The notes: a model not told the origin generated them from the sequence alone. 64,000 nucleotides of DNA from Cupriavidus metallidurans CH34 (GCF_000196015.1 NC_007974.2:1674001-1738000); one strand, 5' to 3'. Shown: positions 9,987 to 17,752, numbered from the stretch's first letter. Program-made: numbers and translations.

Positions 9987-10439
9987 TTACGGCGCGACCA
10001 GCCGCTTGAGAAGCTCGACGCCGGTTGCGAGTTGCTGCTGTTCGGCAGCGGTGAAACGACTCTGGATGGCGCGGTAGAGCCAGTCCTCGCGCGCCGCGCG
10101 GCTGGCTTTGACTTTCTGGCGAAAGGCCGGGGTCAGCGAGAGAACCGTCTGCCGACCGTCGTTCGGATCGGGCGCGCCGCTGACGGCACCCGCCGCCTTC
10201 AGGACTGTCAGCGTCTCGCCCATGGATTGCGGACGCACATCCAGGGCGCGGGCGAGTCCGGCTACCGTTGCCGGGCCATCGCGCTCGAGCAGATGCAGCA
10301 CCTGGATCTGCGAAGGCGTGAAATCACCGGCCCTCGCCTCTTCGCGCAACCTTCGGCGCAGCGTGCCAATCAGGGCGCGCAGGTCTTCGGCCGTGGCGTG
10401 CGCCAAAGCATCACTTGCTGAAGGAGGGCTCTTGCTCAT
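9987..10439 (-). CDS. MarR-family transcriptional regulator
   Basis: A 150-residue winged-helix repressor. The DNA-binding part lies at about residues 40-100: FTPSQIQVLHLLERDGPATVAGLARALDVRPQSMGETLTVL followed by the wing with DPNDGRQTVLSLT, the MarR signature (D-x-R in the wing). Flanking helices form the dimer interface. It precedes and is co-transcribed with the MFS exporter and faces the ABM gene. A double palindrome 12 bp upstream of its start codon is the probable binding site, so it most likely represses itself and the exporter until a phenolic or drug-like ligand binds. Confidence 0.92.
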   Translation of the reverse strand: MSKSPPSASDALAHATAEDLRALIGTLRRRLREEARAGDFTPSQIQVLHLLERDGPATVAGLARALDVRPQSMGETLTVLKAAGAVSGAPDPNDGRQTVLSLTPAFRQKVKASRAAREDWLYRAIQSRFTAAEQQQLATGVELLKRLVAP

Positions 10440-10450
10440 GGCATGCGACT

Positions 10451-10480
10451 AGGAAGGTTACCTTGCAAGGTTACCTTCCT
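10451..10480. promoter_or_regulatory. Putative MarR operator: two tandem AAGGTTACCTT palindromes
   Basis: AAGGTTACCTT occurs at 10454-10464 and again at 10467-10477, separated by GC, giving a 13-bp repeat; each copy is a perfect odd palindrome about the central T. The whole 30 bp is itself an almost perfect inverted repeat. It sits directly upstream of the MarR start codon, the normal position for autorepression. Confidence 0.8.
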
Positions 10481-10678
10481 ATCTGGGGCAGGTCAAATCG
10501 CGCCTCAAGCTGCCAGCAATGGGACATCAACTGCCATGCAGAACGCAGGCGCGCGCAATGCCCCGGAAAGACCAGCAAGGGCGAATACCGAACGCTTTGT
10601 TGGGTCCATACACCTAGACTGAGCGGTCCGGTCGGGCTAGGATTTTCCGAAAATTACCCACTTGAAGAGGAGGAGACG

Positions 10679-10960
10679 ATGCTGGCTGTTGTTGCGCAGA
10701 TCAAAGTGAAACCCGGTGCCGAGGCTGAGTTCGAAAAGGTCGCAGCCGAACTGGTGGCGGCATCCCGGCAGGAGAAAGGATGCCTCGAGTACACGCTCTG
10801 GCGGACCGCTGAAACCGGACTTTACGCATTCACCGAGAAATATCGCGATGCCGATGCGGTCGACGCGCATCGGAAATCGGAGCATTTCCGCTCCATCGGC
10901 AAAGCCATGGGCGCGTTCATGGATGGCCCGCCCAACGTCCTGCGCCTGTCCGCCATCTGA
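10679..10960 (+). CDS. Antibiotic biosynthesis monooxygenase (ABM) domain protein, YgiN-like
   Basis: A 93-residue single ABM domain (dimeric ferredoxin-like fold) resembling YgiN quinol monooxygenase. Seen in sequence: the first strand LAVVAQIKVKPGAEAEFE, EKGCLEYTLWRTAE with the conserved C-L-x-Y, YAFTEKYRDADAVDAHRKSEHF, and the final helix and strand. GAGGAGGAGA precedes ATG 10679, a very strong ribosome site. It is divergent from the marR-MFS operon and may share its ligand; oxidation of a quinol or aromatic followed by export is a reasonable inference only. Confidence 0.9.
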   Translation: MLAVVAQIKVKPGAEAEFEKVAAELVAASRQEKGCLEYTLWRTAETGLYAFTEKYRDADAVDAHRKSEHFRSIGKAMGAFMDGPPNVLRLSAI

Positions 10961-11087
10961 TCGGCTACGGTCCGGCGAACGTCCATGATTGCGTCGACGA
11001 CCCGACACCAGGGTCGTCGCCATCCCGGATGAAACTCCTGAAGCCCCGCGCCGTCCAATGCTTTTTGGAAGACATCGGACAACAATC

Positions 11088-11240
11088 ATGCATCGGGTAG
11101 TTTTCAGCGCAATTGGACTGGTACTTCTGCTTGGCGCCATTCAGGGATGCGCGTCGTCAAGCGCCCCGGGAGGCCGGGAATCAAGCGTCACCGTGTACGG
11201 CACCGTGGATGCCGGCGTGAGCGTGACGCGCGACAAGTGA
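11088..11240 (+). CDS. Small putative lipoprotein with porin-like N-terminal motif
   Basis: A 50-residue product with a short basic start, a hydrophobic stretch (SAIGLVLLLGAIQG) and Cys at residue 22 as a possible lipidation site; the -3 position is Ile and -1 is Gly, acceptable for a lipobox. The short mature part reads ESSVTVYGTVDAGVSVTRDK, which closely mimics the first strand of Burkholderiales porins (SSVTLYGxxDxGV). The frame stays open upstream, but the export signal fixes the start at ATG 11088. It may be a real small lipoprotein or the leftover 5' end of a porin gene. Confidence 0.55.
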   Translation: MHRVVFSAIGLVLLLGAIQGCASSSAPGGRESSVTVYGTVDAGVSVTRDK

Positions 11241-11287
11241 CAGTTGCACGTGCCGCATCAGGCACGCCCCTCAGTGACCAAGAAAGA

Positions 11288-11857
11288 CTAGGCCAGTAAC
11301 GCCAAGGCATCGATGAGCGAAAGCACCGTCGTACGCGATTCGAATGCCGTGGCAAATAGATGATCGTGGACGACCGGGTCCGGGTCGTAGCAGCAGTCCT
11401 TCACCGTGAGCAGGCGGAAGTCCGCATCGCTCGCATGCGCCACCGACGACAGCACCACCCCCGTCGACGCGATGCCAACCATGATCAGCGTGTCGATCCC
11501 CCGGGCGGAAAGCCGCACCTCCAGGTCAGTGCCGAAGAACACGCTGGCGCGATGCGCGAGGATCAGCGGTTCGTCGGCACGCTGGCCGAGTTCCGGCGAG
11601 ATCTGGTCATTGACGAACAGGCCAAGCTGCTTGATGACCTGCCCGTTCCGGTTCAACGGGCTGACTTCCGGATACCCCGCGCTGAAATGGATCTTGGCGA
11701 AATAGACGCCGACGCCCACTGCGCGTGCGGCATCGCACAGCCTGCGTGTATTCGACAGCAGAACCGGCGCGACTGACGGGAACAACTCCAGAATATCGGT
11801 CTGGTAATGCATGACCAGCAGCGCGGTTCGCGCAGGCTCGATTACCGGAATCTGCAT
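11288..11857 (-). CDS. Isochorismatase-fold hydrolase homologue lacking usual catalytic residues
   Basis: A 189-residue member of the isochorismatase/nicotinamidase superfamily (Rossmann-like alpha/beta fold). The N-terminal Asp is kept (TALLVMHYQTDIL, D21). The position normally holding the nucleophilic Cys is in GIASTGVVLSSV and appears to be Val, and the usual Lys before the SAF-like motif appears as LAHRASVF, with no Lys. The Cys loss is common in the GxSTSGVVLS subgroup and in PhzD/EntB-type enzymes; the Lys loss is less usual. ATG 11857 is chosen because AAAGG is 6 nt upstream; ATG 11863 is too close to it. It sits directly downstream of a VOC pseudogene. Confidence 0.85.
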   Translation of the reverse strand: MQIPVIEPARTALLVMHYQTDILELFPSVAPVLLSNTRRLCDAARAVGVGVYFAKIHFSAGYPEVSPLNRNGQVIKQLGLFVNDQISPELGQRADEPLILAHRASVFFGTDLEVRLSARGIDTLIMVGIASTGVVLSSVAHASDADFRLLTVKDCCYDPDPVVHDHLFATAFESRTTVLSLIDALALLA

Positions 11858-11869
11858 GATCATCCTTTC

Positions 11870-12051
11870 TGGCCTCGGGTTGATGGCAAACCGCTTCGAT
11901 GCTGTGCCCGTCGGGGCCAATGACGAACGCCGCTTGTTAGTTCGCGTAGTGGTTCGCATGGTAGCGCGGACGCGGGGCACTGTTGTCCTTGCTGCCAGCG
12001 TCCGGCGCTGCGCGATTCGTCGCTGACGCCGAATTTGACGTGATCAAGCAT
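11870..12051 (-). pseudogene. VOC/glyoxalase-family protein remnant (internal deletion, frameshift, stop)
   Basis: The minus strand starts with ATG 12051 and reads MLDHVKFGVSDE, the standard N-terminus of a VOC (glyoxalase/dioxygenase fold) protein. Shortly after, in another frame, it reads DAGSKDNSAPRPRYHANHYAN, then a TAA, then QAAFVIGPDGHSIEAVCHQPEA, the standard C-terminus of the same family, including the metal-ligand region IEAVCH. A normal member is about 125-130 residues; here about 70 internal residues are missing, the two ends are out of frame and a stop interrupts the C-terminal part. It ends just before the ribosome site of the isochorismatase-like gene, which it probably once preceded in an operon. 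Confidence 0.85.
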
Positions 12052-12128
12052 TGGCGTTCCTGAGGCGTCTGGGCCTTCGCGAAACTCTGCGTACTGTATC
12101 CCATCAAGGCCGAGCAACGATGTGCGCC

Positions 12129-12183
12129 GTGCGCCTGCCGTGCGCCTGCCGTGCGCCTGCCGTGCGCCTGCCGTGCGCCTGCC
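12129..12183. repeat. 11-bp tandem repeat, 5 perfect copies
   Basis: Five exact head-to-tail copies of GTGCGCCTGCC, with partial copies on both sides (GTGCGCC before, GTGCG after). Because 11 is not a multiple of 3, a copy change would shift any reading frame through it. It lies in the non-coding stretch 12052-12378, where I see no gene. Confidence 0.95.
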
Positions 12184-12378
12184 GTGCGTCAGTGGCGCTT
12201 CCTTCGATCCATCGTCGGAATCGTCTGACGCACCTTTCGGAACCGCCCTTCTGCTTCCCTCCCCCACCGCGAACCTAACCTTGATGCATGGGCGCACAGC
12301 CCTGCCCCCGCCGCCGGGCAGCAACGGGAGGGCCCGGCGGATCCGATTGAATCCACTTTGAACAGGAGCTCGAACGTG

Positions 12379-12954
12379 ATGAGTAAATGGCTCTCGGCAG
12401 TAGTGTGTTCGATGCTTGTTGCCACGCCCGCAGGCATGGCACTGGCGCAAGTCCCGGCAGGATCGAAGGCCGATCACGAAGCGGCAATCAAGCAGGCGGA
12501 TGCCGACTACAAGGCAGCATCCGCGAGATGTGACGGCATGAAGGACAACGCGAAGGACGTGTGCAAGCTGGAGGCCAGGCGAGATCGCGACGTGGCTAGG
12601 GCTGACGCGGATGCACGTCACGAAGGTACCGAAAAGGCCCACGCCAAGGCCATGAAAACCAAGGCCGATCGAGACTACGACGTGGCCAAGGAAATGTGTG
12701 ACGACAGAAAGGGCAACGAAAAGGACGTCTGCGTGAAGGATGCCAAGGCCGCGCATGAGAGGGCCCTGGGCACCGCGAAGATCGAGAAGGCCGCGGCCAC
12801 CGGCAGCCCCGAGGACGTCGCGCAAGCGCGCCGTGCTGCCCAGAAGGACAACCTTGACGCGGCATACGAGGCTCGCAAGGAACGTTGCGATGCGATGTCC
12901 GGCGACGCCAGGAGCCAGTGCCAGGCCGATGTCGCCGCCAAGTTCGGCAAGTAA
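12379..12954 (+). CDS. Periplasmic protein with three C-x10-C repeats
   Basis: A 191-residue exported, highly charged helical protein with a signal peptide ending about VATPAGMALA-QVPAG. The mature part contains three related units, each with a Tyr-Ala helix followed by two Cys separated by ten residues: C51/C62 (CDGMKDNAKDVC), C107/C118 (CDDRKGNEKDVC) and C170/C181 (CDAMSGDARSQC). These look like three disulfide-pinned helical hairpins. Similar proteins are widespread in Burkholderiales with no known function. AGGAG precedes ATG 12379 (GTG 12376 is an alternative). It is followed by CsbD and DUF3096 genes, suggesting a stress-response neighbourhood. Confidence 0.85.
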   Translation: MSKWLSAVVCSMLVATPAGMALAQVPAGSKADHEAAIKQADADYKAASARCDGMKDNAKDVCKLEARRDRDVARADADARHEGTEKAHAKAMKTKADRDYDVAKEMCDDRKGNEKDVCVKDAKAAHERALGTAKIEKAAATGSPEDVAQARRAAQKDNLDAAYEARKERCDAMSGDARSQCQADVAAKFGK

Positions 12955-13048
12955 TCAACCGTCAATCATCACCTCCGCCAATTGCTGGCGTGCTCCCGGG
13001 GCGGCGTCCGTATGTCCGCCTCAAGGGACTTCACTCAAGGAGTCAGAT

Positions 13049-13252
13049 ATGAACTGGGATCAGATCGAAGGCAAGTGGGAACAGGCCAAGGGCAAGGTCA
13101 AGGAACAGTGGGGCAAGCTCACTGACAGCGACATCACGCAGATCCGCGGCAAGCGAGACCAGCTTCTCGGCCGCATCCAGGAACGTTATGGCTGCACCAA
13201 GGAAAAGGCCGAGGATGAGCTGAAGGCATGGGAGCGTGACGTCCACTGGTAA
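13049..13252 (+). CDS. CsbD family stress protein
   Basis: A 67-residue CsbD-like protein; the family is induced by general stress and its molecular role is unknown. The hallmark WDQIEGKWEQAKGKVKEQWGKLTDSD is complete, followed by the second half GKRDQLLGRIQERYGCTKEKAEDELKAW. AAGGAGT lies just upstream of ATG 13049. It follows the C-x10-C protein by about 95 bp and is followed by a hairpin and the DUF3096 gene. Confidence 0.95.
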   Translation: MNWDQIEGKWEQAKGKVKEQWGKLTDSDITQIRGKRDQLLGRIQERYGCTKEKAEDELKAWERDVHW

Positions 13253-13273
13253 CCCATCGCTTGCAAGAAAGAA

Positions 13274-13296
13274 AGGCGTGCCACCCGGGCACGCCT
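13274..13296 (+). terminator. Hairpin after csbD-like gene (weak terminator or processing site)
   Basis: A 9-bp perfect stem (AGGCGTGCC / GGCACGCCT) with a 5-nt loop, followed only by GTTT. It lies between the CsbD stop and the DUF3096 start and may attenuate rather than stop transcription. Confidence 0.5.
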
Positions 13297-13312
13297 GTTT
13301 CCGGGAGTCACC

Positions 13313-13459
13313 ATGACCATGGTTACCAGTGCGGGACCCCTCATATCGTTGATCGCCGGCATCCTCATTCTGATCATGCCGCGACTGCTCAACTACATCG
13401 TCGCCATCTACCTCATCGTGATCGGTCTGCTTGGCTTGTTCGGCGGGCATCTACGCTGA
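13313..13459 (+). CDS. DUF3096 small membrane protein
   Basis: A 48-residue hydrophobic protein, almost entirely two transmembrane helices: LISLIAGILILIMPRLLNYI and VAIYLIVIGLLGLFG. The ILILIMPRLLNYIVAIYLI core is the DUF3096 signature. GGGAG lies 8 nt upstream of ATG 13313. Such proteins are commonly found near CsbD and other envelope-stress genes; function unknown. Confidence 0.85.
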   Translation: MTMVTSAGPLISLIAGILILIMPRLLNYIVAIYLIVIGLLGLFGGHLR

Positions 13460-13510
13460 CGGCGCCGTAGGCAACGTTGCCACTCCCGGAGCGGGAGATC
13501 GCCGGACACG

Positions 13511-14776
13511 TCAGCCGCGCAAATACGCCACGGCCCCCGACCCGGCCACGCGCCCGCTCGCAAAACAGGCCGTCAGCAGATAGCCGCCGGTCGGCGCTTC
13601 CCAGTCCAGCATCTCCCCCGCGCAAAACACGCCCGGCAATGCAGTCAGCATCAGTCGGTCATCCATCGCCTCGAAGCGGACACCGCCCGCCGTGCTGATG
13701 ACTTCGTCGATCGGCCGCGCGCGAACGAGCCGCAGCGGCAATGCCTTGATGGCCGCCGCCAGCGCCACGGGGTCGTGCATCGCTTCCTTCGTCAGGACCT
13801 CACGCAACATGCGCGCCTTGACGCCGGTAATACCCAGCCGGCTCTGCAGATGGCTCGATACCGAACGCGAGCCGCGCGGCCGGCTCACTTCGGCTGCGAC
13901 ATCCTCGGGAGAGCGTCCCGGCGCCAGGTCCACCGTGATGACCGCGAACCCGTGCGTCTCGATCAGATCCCGAATCGGCGCGGACAGCGCGTATACCAGA
14001 CTGCCTTCGATACCGGTCTCGCTGATGACGAATTCGCCCTGCCGCTGCAATGCCGTGCCATCGACCGTCGTGATGCCGATGGCCACCGACTTCACCGGCT
14101 CGCCCGCATGTTGCGCGCGGAACACTTCGTTCCAGGCGAGATCGAAGCCGCAGTTGGCGGGCCGCAGCGGCGCCACGTCAATACCGCGCGCCGCCAGCAT
14201 CGGCAGCCATGCGCCATCGGACCCGAGACGCGCCCAGCTACCGCCGCCGAGCGCGAGCACAACCGCACGTGCCGCCACCTCGATCTCGCCGTCCCGCGTG
14301 GCAAAGCGCAGCACATGCCAGCCGTCGATGGGTGCGCCAAATCCGATCCAGCGGTGCCGCACGTGAATGCGCACCCCGGATTCGCGCAAGCGATGGAGCC
14401 ATGCGCGCAACAGCGGCGCGGCTTTCATGTCAGTGGGAAATACGCGCCCCGAACTGCCAACAAAGGTGTCGATGCCCAGCCCGTGCACCCAGGCACGCAG
14501 TTTGTCGGCGTCGAAGCTGTCAAGCAGCGGCCCGATCCGGTCCGCGCGTGCGCCATAGCGGCGCAGGAAGGCTTCCGCCGCCTCGGAGTGGGTGATGTTC
14601 ATCCCGCCCTTGCCGGCCATCAGGAACTTGCGACCGACCGATGGCATGGCGTCGTAGACGTCCACCGGCAGGCCTTGCCCGGCCAGCATCTCGGCGGCCA
14701 TGAGACCGGCAGGTCCCCCGCCAATGACAATGGCGCCATCGTGGCGGATGGGTTCTTGGGCAGGCACAGCGGGCAT
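13511..14776 (-). CDS. FAD-dependent oxidoreductase, HI0933/YhiN (BaiN-like) family
   Basis: A 421-residue flavoprotein of the HI0933 family. It has an N-terminal Rossmann dinucleotide site (IVIGGGPAGLMAAEMLAGQGLPVDVYDA), the family motif VGRKFLMAGKGGMNITHSE, and a C-terminal FAD-contact region LPGVFCAGEMLDWEAPTGGYLL. Family members are NAD(P)H-linked reductases of mostly unknown substrates. The start is uncertain: ATG 14776 has a TATAAT-like -10 box at 14805-14810 (minus strand) just upstream, but a GTG at 14821 is also in frame; neither has a clear ribosome site. Confidence 0.88.
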   Translation of the reverse strand: MPAVPAQEPIRHDGAIVIGGGPAGLMAAEMLAGQGLPVDVYDAMPSVGRKFLMAGKGGMNITHSEAAEAFLRRYGARADRIGPLLDSFDADKLRAWVHGLGIDTFVGSSGRVFPTDMKAAPLLRAWLHRLRESGVRIHVRHRWIGFGAPIDGWHVLRFATRDGEIEVAARAVVLALGGGSWARLGSDGAWLPMLAARGIDVAPLRPANCGFDLAWNEVFRAQHAGEPVKSVAIGITTVDGTALQRQGEFVISETGIEGSLVYALSAPIRDLIETHGFAVITVDLAPGRSPEDVAAEVSRPRGSRSVSSHLQSRLGITGVKARMLREVLTKEAMHDPVALAAAIKALPLRLVRARPIDEVISTAGGVRFEAMDDRLMLTALPGVFCAGEMLDWEAPTGGYLLTACFASGRVAGSGAVAYLRG

Positions 14777-14913
14777 GGAATCGTGGATGGCGGAGGGCTG
14801 GCGAATTATAAGCGTAGCCACGCCGGCGGCGATCCTTCCACTCTCGCCGAATGCTCCCGGGCTGTGATACCGTCGATTCCCTTCGTCCGCCGCACAATCC
14901 CGTCAGGCATCAC

Positions 14914-15483
14914 ATGGACAGTCCAACACTCACGTTCGCCGATCAGCAAGCATGGGAAGTCTGGCTAGAGGCCAATGGAGGCACCGCATCCGGCGTCTGG
15001 CTCCGCATCGCCAAGCGATCGGCCGGGGAAGCCACGGTGTCCTATGCGCAGGCGATTGAAAGCGCCCTTTGCCACGGGTGGATCGACGGGCAGAAGCAGG
15101 CCGAGAGCGAACACTACTGGCTCCAGCGATTCACGCCAAGGACCGCAAAGAGTATCTGGTCCAGGATCAACAAGGAAAAGGCCGAAGCGCTGATCGCCGC
15201 CGGGAGAATGCGCCCAGCCGGGCTTCGTGCCATCGAACAGGCCAGACGCGACGGACGCTGGGAGGCCGCCTATGCATCCCCGAGCAAGGCGACCGTGCCC
15301 GACGACCTGCAGCAGGCCCTCGATGACAACCCGAAGGCCAGGAAATTCTTCGCCACCCTGAACAGCCAGAACCGCTTCGCCATTCTGTTCAGAATCCAGA
15401 ACGTGAAGAAAGCTGAAACACGCGCCAGAAAGATTGCCCAGTTCATCGAGATGCTGAACAAGGGGGAGAAGATCCATCCCTAA
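14914..15483 (+). CDS. YdeI/OmpD-associated family protein
   Basis: A 189-residue cytosolic protein of the YdeI family. Recognised from the N-terminal WEVWLEANGGTASGVWLRIAK, SYAQAIESALCHGWIDGQKQ, RFTPRTAKSIWSRINKEKAE, and the C-terminal basic helix NVKKAETRARKIAQFIEML. YdeI proteins are loosely linked to antimicrobial-peptide and envelope stress, with no defined reaction. It is transcribed divergently from the flavoprotein gene and converges on the disulfide reductase gene. Confidence 0.9.
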   Translation: MDSPTLTFADQQAWEVWLEANGGTASGVWLRIAKRSAGEATVSYAQAIESALCHGWIDGQKQAESEHYWLQRFTPRTAKSIWSRINKEKAEALIAAGRMRPAGLRAIEQARRDGRWEAAYASPSKATVPDDLQQALDDNPKARKFFATLNSQNRFAILFRIQNVKKAETRARKIAQFIEMLNKGEKIHP

Positions 15484-15508
15484 TCCCGACGGCGGCACCA
15501 GGGCAACG

Positions 15509-16888
15509 CTAGGTCAGCGCCCGCAATCCCTGCAACACCGTCGGCACCAGTTCGGACACCGTGGGGTGGATATGCACCGCGCGGCTGATGGTCGTGTAGG
15601 GAGCCCCGGCGTACATGACGTCGAGCAGTGAGTGCACCACCTCGTCGCCGTTCAGGCCGAGGATCGCAGCGCCCAGCAACAGCCGCGTGTCAGCGTCGAC
15701 GAGTATCTTCATAAAGCCCTGGCTTTCGCCCTTCTCCACGGCCCGCCCGACACGGCTCATGGGCCGCGTGCCAACCAGCACCTTGCGCCCTGACTGCCGC
15801 GCTTCCCGCTCCGTCATGCCGATGCGGCCCAACGGCGGGTCGGTAAACAAGGCATAGGCCGGGATGCGATCCGTCACCGCGCGCGGATCGTTATCGAGCA
15901 GATTGGCCGCGACGATCTCGTAGTCGTTGTAGGACGTATGTGTGAAAGCGCCCCGGCCATTGCAGTCGCCAAGCGCCCAGATGCCGGGGACGCTGGTGCG
16001 CAGTTGATCGTCCACCTTGATGTAGCCCCGGGCATCCGTCTCGATACCTGCCTTGTCGAGCCCCAGATCGTCCGTATTGGGCACGCGCCCGACGGCCATC
16101 AACAGGTGCGAGCCGTGAACTTCAGGCGCCCCGCCCGCGCAATCGAGCCCGACGGCAATATGGTCACCGTCCTTGCGCGCGCTCAGACAGTTGGCGTCGA
16201 GCCGAACCTCGATGCCCTCGCGTTCGAGAATCTCCCGCACGGCTTGCGACACGTCCTCGTCTTCCCGCTGAATCAGTCTCGGGCCTTTCTCGACGATGGT
16301 CACCCTGGCCCCGAACCGCCGGTACATCTGGCCGAATTCAAGGCCGATATAGCTGCCGCCAACGATGATCAGATGCTCCGGCAGGAAATCGACTTCCATC
16401 ATGCTTGAATTGGTCAGGTATGACACCTGATCCAGCCCTGGCATCGGTGGAATCAGCGCCCGGCCGCCAACGTTAATGAAGATCTGGTCGGCCTCCAGCA
16501 ACTCCCCGTTGACCCGCACGCCGCGCGCGTGCTCGAAGCGGGCATGCCCCTGATGGACGGTGACGTTGTCCAGCCCGCGCATCCACTGCTCCACGCCCTG
16601 GCTGGACCTGCCCGAGATTTCGTCCTTGCGTGCCTTTACCTGCCTCATGTCGACCGCGACCGGCCCACCGATGGTCACGCCGTACTCGGCAGCCCGCCGC
16701 GCCAGTTGGGCGGCGTACGCACTCGCGATCAACGCCTTGGTGGGGATGCAGCCGGTGTTCACGCAGGTACCGCCAAACCGCCCGCGCTCGATAACCGCCA
16801 GCTTCATGCCCGCGCCGGCCAGCCTCGCCGCGAGTGCGGGGCCGGCCTGTCCGGTGCCGATGATGATCGCGTCGAATCTCTGAGCCAT
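15509..16888 (-). CDS. Pyridine nucleotide-disulfide oxidoreductase (mercuric-reductase-like)
   Basis: A 459-residue FAD/NAD(P) enzyme with the N-terminal FAD motif DAIIIGTGQAGPALAARLA, the redox-active pair C42/C47 (GGTCVNTGC, then IPTK), a central NAD(P)-binding motif LIIVGGSYIGLEFGQMYRRF, the second FAD motif (GIWALGDCNGRGAFTHTSYN) and a C-terminal dimerisation domain with HIHPTVSEL. No N-terminal heavy-metal domain and no vicinal C-terminal Cys pair are present, so it is a merA-like disulfide reductase homologue and not a true mercuric reductase. AAGGAG precedes ATG 16888. No mer genes are nearby. Confidence 0.9.
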   Translation of the reverse strand: MAQRFDAIIIGTGQAGPALAARLAGAGMKLAVIERGRFGGTCVNTGCIPTKALIASAYAAQLARRAAEYGVTIGGPVAVDMRQVKARKDEISGRSSQGVEQWMRGLDNVTVHQGHARFEHARGVRVNGELLEADQIFINVGGRALIPPMPGLDQVSYLTNSSMMEVDFLPEHLIIVGGSYIGLEFGQMYRRFGARVTIVEKGPRLIQREDEDVSQAVREILEREGIEVRLDANCLSARKDGDHIAVGLDCAGGAPEVHGSHLLMAVGRVPNTDDLGLDKAGIETDARGYIKVDDQLRTSVPGIWALGDCNGRGAFTHTSYNDYEIVAANLLDNDPRAVTDRIPAYALFTDPPLGRIGMTEREARQSGRKVLVGTRPMSRVGRAVEKGESQGFMKILVDADTRLLLGAAILGLNGDEVVHSLLDVMYAGAPYTTISRAVHIHPTVSELVPTVLQGLRALT

Positions 16889-17189
16889 CACGATTCTCCT
16901 TGCGGGTACCGTGCTCGCCACCGGGCGAGCCACGAAAATGGGCGCGTCCGCGACATCACCCGGGCCGCCAGCGCCAGGACCGCGCCTGCCCGATGATTCC
17001 CGGAAGCCAGATCCGAGCATAGTGGACGATCCCGACGTTCGCCGGCCGCGTTGCAGCGAACGCGTGCCGGCCGCTTCCGGGTTTCCCCTCAATCTTGGGT
17101 ATGAAGCGCGGTGCGACAATCCAGCCTGATCGCCCGAAGCAGGCGTCGCGGCGAGGCAATGATCGCAGGCCAACCCAAGGGAGAAGAAT
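16889..17189. other. Divergent intergenic region
   Basis: About 300 bp between the reductase and the cupin gene. It should hold two divergent promoters. A short hairpin (GCTCGCC-ACCG-GGCGAGC, near 16914-16931) is the only structure I see, and there is no coding potential I trust. Confidence 0.4.
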
Positions 17190-17657
17190 ATGCGTCGTCT
17201 TGCCGTTTTTTCCGCCGTACCGGTCGCTTTTGCTTGCGGCTATCTTGTCGCCCACATCGACCTGCCGCATGCCCACGCCCAAACCCCGCCGGCCGCGCTG
17301 GCGCCCCTGATCGTCAACCTGGCGGCCATGAGCGACGAAGCCATCGGACCGCAAGTGCCCAACATGGGCACGCTGCGCACCAAGGGGCTGGTCAACACGC
17401 CTTCCGGAACCATCGCCGTGCAGTCGGGCAATGTCCCCAAGCACTACCACAACAGCGCCGACGAGATTCAATACATCATCTCGGGCAAAGGCGTCTTCTG
17501 GCTGGGCGACGAAAAGCGCGAGGTCGGCCCCGGTGACCTGATCGTGATTCCCAAGGGCACCGCGCATGCGGGCTCGATCGCGTCCAGCGGCGAGTTCAAG
17601 GCATTGGCCATCAAGCTGCCGCCTCAGGCCGCCGGCGATACCCATCTGCTGCCCTGA
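17190..17657 (+). CDS. Exported cupin-domain protein
   Basis: A 155-residue protein with an N-terminal signal or anchor segment (LAVFSAVPVAFACGYLVAHI) followed by a single cupin barrel. Both cupin metal motifs are visible: motif 1 in PKHYHNSADEIQYIISGKG (H-x-H, then E) and motif 2 in VGPGDLIVIPKGTAHAG (His). So it probably binds a metal in the periplasm, with catalytic or sensory role unknown. A purine-rich AAGGGAG site precedes ATG 17190. It is followed by a GC-rich hairpin, then the GMC gene. Confidence 0.88.
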   Translation: MRRLAVFSAVPVAFACGYLVAHIDLPHAHAQTPPAALAPLIVNLAAMSDEAIGPQVPNMGTLRTKGLVNTPSGTIAVQSGNVPKHYHNSADEIQYIISGKGVFWLGDEKREVGPGDLIVIPKGTAHAGSIASSGEFKALAIKLPPQAAGDTHLLP

Positions 17658-17730
17658 TGCTGACCTGAATGCTGCGCTGATTGCTGGCTTGAATCCGCGG
17701 CCGCCTGGCGGCCCTGACATCGCAACCTGC

Positions 17731-17752
17731 CGGCGCCGCATGTGCGGCGCCG
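17731..17752 (+). terminator. GC-rich hairpin after the cupin gene
   Basis: A perfect 9-bp stem (CGGCGCCGC / GCGGCGCCG) with a 4-nt loop, about 75 nt after the cupin stop. There is no T-run, so termination is uncertain. Confidence 0.4.

Noticed and set aside
11860-12825. 321-codon minus-strand frame across the 11-bp repeat
   Set aside because: Only its C-terminal part contains the VOC N-terminus; the rest is antisense to the C-x10-C protein and non-coding repeat.
15509-16888. True mercuric reductase (merA)
   Set aside because: No N-terminal metal domain, no C-terminal Cys pair and no mer genes nearby.
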